Shown one piece after another: positions 5,056 to 5,269 of a DNA stretch of 5,269 nucleotides (positions are counted from its first letter, which is position 1; each line of letters begins with the position of its first letter). This DNA is from Deltaproteobacteria bacterium (GTDB lineage: Bacteria > Desulfobacterota > Desulfobacteria > Desulfobacterales > SG8-13). A program made the position numbers and the translations under genes. The notes under the pieces are model-generated. The model was not told the DNA's origin, made no database searches, and worked only from the letters and a program-made list of their open reading frames with translations. The DNA lies in assembly GCA_030670715.1 (NCBI GenBank), contig DAOVBC010000194.1, forward strand, positions 1 through 5,269, read 5' to 3'.

Positions 5056-5212
5056 AAAATGCCTAAAATTATGGCGTCGCTTCGCTCCGTCTTTATGATA
5101 AACGCCTTATATTTTCAGCATGAAAAAGCTGAAATCAGCAAAAGAATACAATCGCATACTTTGCTTTTTTCTATTAATAAAATCGATAGAATGCCTTAAT
5201 TTTAGGCATTTT
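5056..5212. repeat. Inverted-repeat-bounded element with 16-bp perfect arms
   Basis: aaaatgcctaaaatta (5056-5071) is exactly inverted at 5197-5212, enclosing 125 bp. Inside is a 7-bp stem hairpin (tttcagc at 5113-5119, gctgaaa at 5128-5134). At the right end a 7-bp hairpin forms within aatgcct...aggcatt (5190-5210). The ttttaggca unit of the right arm recurs at 5200-5208, 5209-5217 and 5226-5234. This looks like a small MITE-like or REP-like element with a partly amplified terminus; the gene-free tail to 5269 shows nothing else. Confidence 0.5.
5059..5199 (+). CDS. Doubtful 46-residue ORF inside the inverted-repeat element
   Basis: An ATG at 5059, inside the left arm, opens a 46-codon frame that closes with TAA at 5197-5199, in the right arm. 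The predicted peptide starts MPKIMASLRSVFM and has no motif I recognise. There is no good ribosome binding site. Its start and stop both derive from the inverted repeat (ATGCCTAAA and ATGCCTTAA), so the frame is most likely incidental to the element. It is recorded because the frame fills the element almost exactly. Confidence 0.15.
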   Translation: MPKIMASLRSVFMINALYFQHEKAEISKRIQSHTLLFSINKIDRMP

Positions 5213-5269
5213 AGGCATTTTGCAATTTTAGGCATTTCTTTGACCAACTTGATTATTACACAAAAAGAT

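Noticed and set aside
5200..5234. Short repeated ttttaggca units as a CRISPR remnant
   Set aside because: Units are only 9 bp, adjacent or nearly so, with no spacer-length gaps and no cas genes.

Overview
This window looks like a chromosomal stretch of a Desulfobacterota-type (sulfate-reducer-like) bacterium. That assignment is an inference. It rests on the style of the proteins, a selenocysteine-containing SelD, a membrane diadenylate cyclase of the CdaA type, and moderate-GC genes separated by long repeat-rich gaps. No rRNA, tRNA, CRISPR array, phage gene or defence cassette is visible.

Layout. (1) Positions 3-356, + strand: the 3' part of a small protein with two near-identical four-cysteine (zinc-ribbon-like) modules, running off the left edge. 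(2) 443-1642, +: a membrane diadenylate cyclase (c-di-AMP synthase) that carries an extra transmembrane helix and a YbbR/CdaR-like domain in the same polypeptide. (3) 1643-2303: a gene-free gap holding a 133-bp MITE-like element with 36-bp terminal inverted repeats and a second long palindrome. (4) 2373-2645, -: an HU-family nucleoid protein with its own terminator and a plausible promoter. (5) 2646-3158: an AT-rich gap with a perfect 8-bp dyad, a 12-bp direct repeat spaced by 31 bp, and promoter-like boxes. (6) 3159-3620, +: a YbaK/EbsC-family aminoacyl-tRNA deacylase. (7) 3621-3913: a gap with nested inverted repeats. (8) 3914-4963, +: selenophosphate synthase SelD, read through an in-frame TGA (3965-3967) as selenocysteine. 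(9) 4964-5269: simple tandem repeats and an inverted-repeat element containing a 46-codon ORF of doubtful reality.

The strongest observation is SelD. The apparent open frame beginning at 3977 lacks the catalytic N-terminus. That N-terminus is present just upstream in the same frame, interrupted only by a TGA exactly at the catalytic Cys/Sec position and followed by a short hairpin where a bacterial SECIS belongs. The organism should therefore encode SelA, SelB and tRNA-Sec, and SelD would depend on its own product. The second is the one-polypeptide combination of CdaA-type cyclase and YbbR domain, which in Firmicutes are separate, neighbouring proteins (CdaA and CdaR).

The genes do not form an obvious single pathway. 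The first two may be co-transcribed, HU is transcribed in the opposite direction, and the ybaK-like gene and selD are codirectional but separated by about 290 bp. The intergenic regions, with at least four different inverted-repeat structures in about 2 kb of non-coding DNA, point to a genome loaded with small dispersed repeats.
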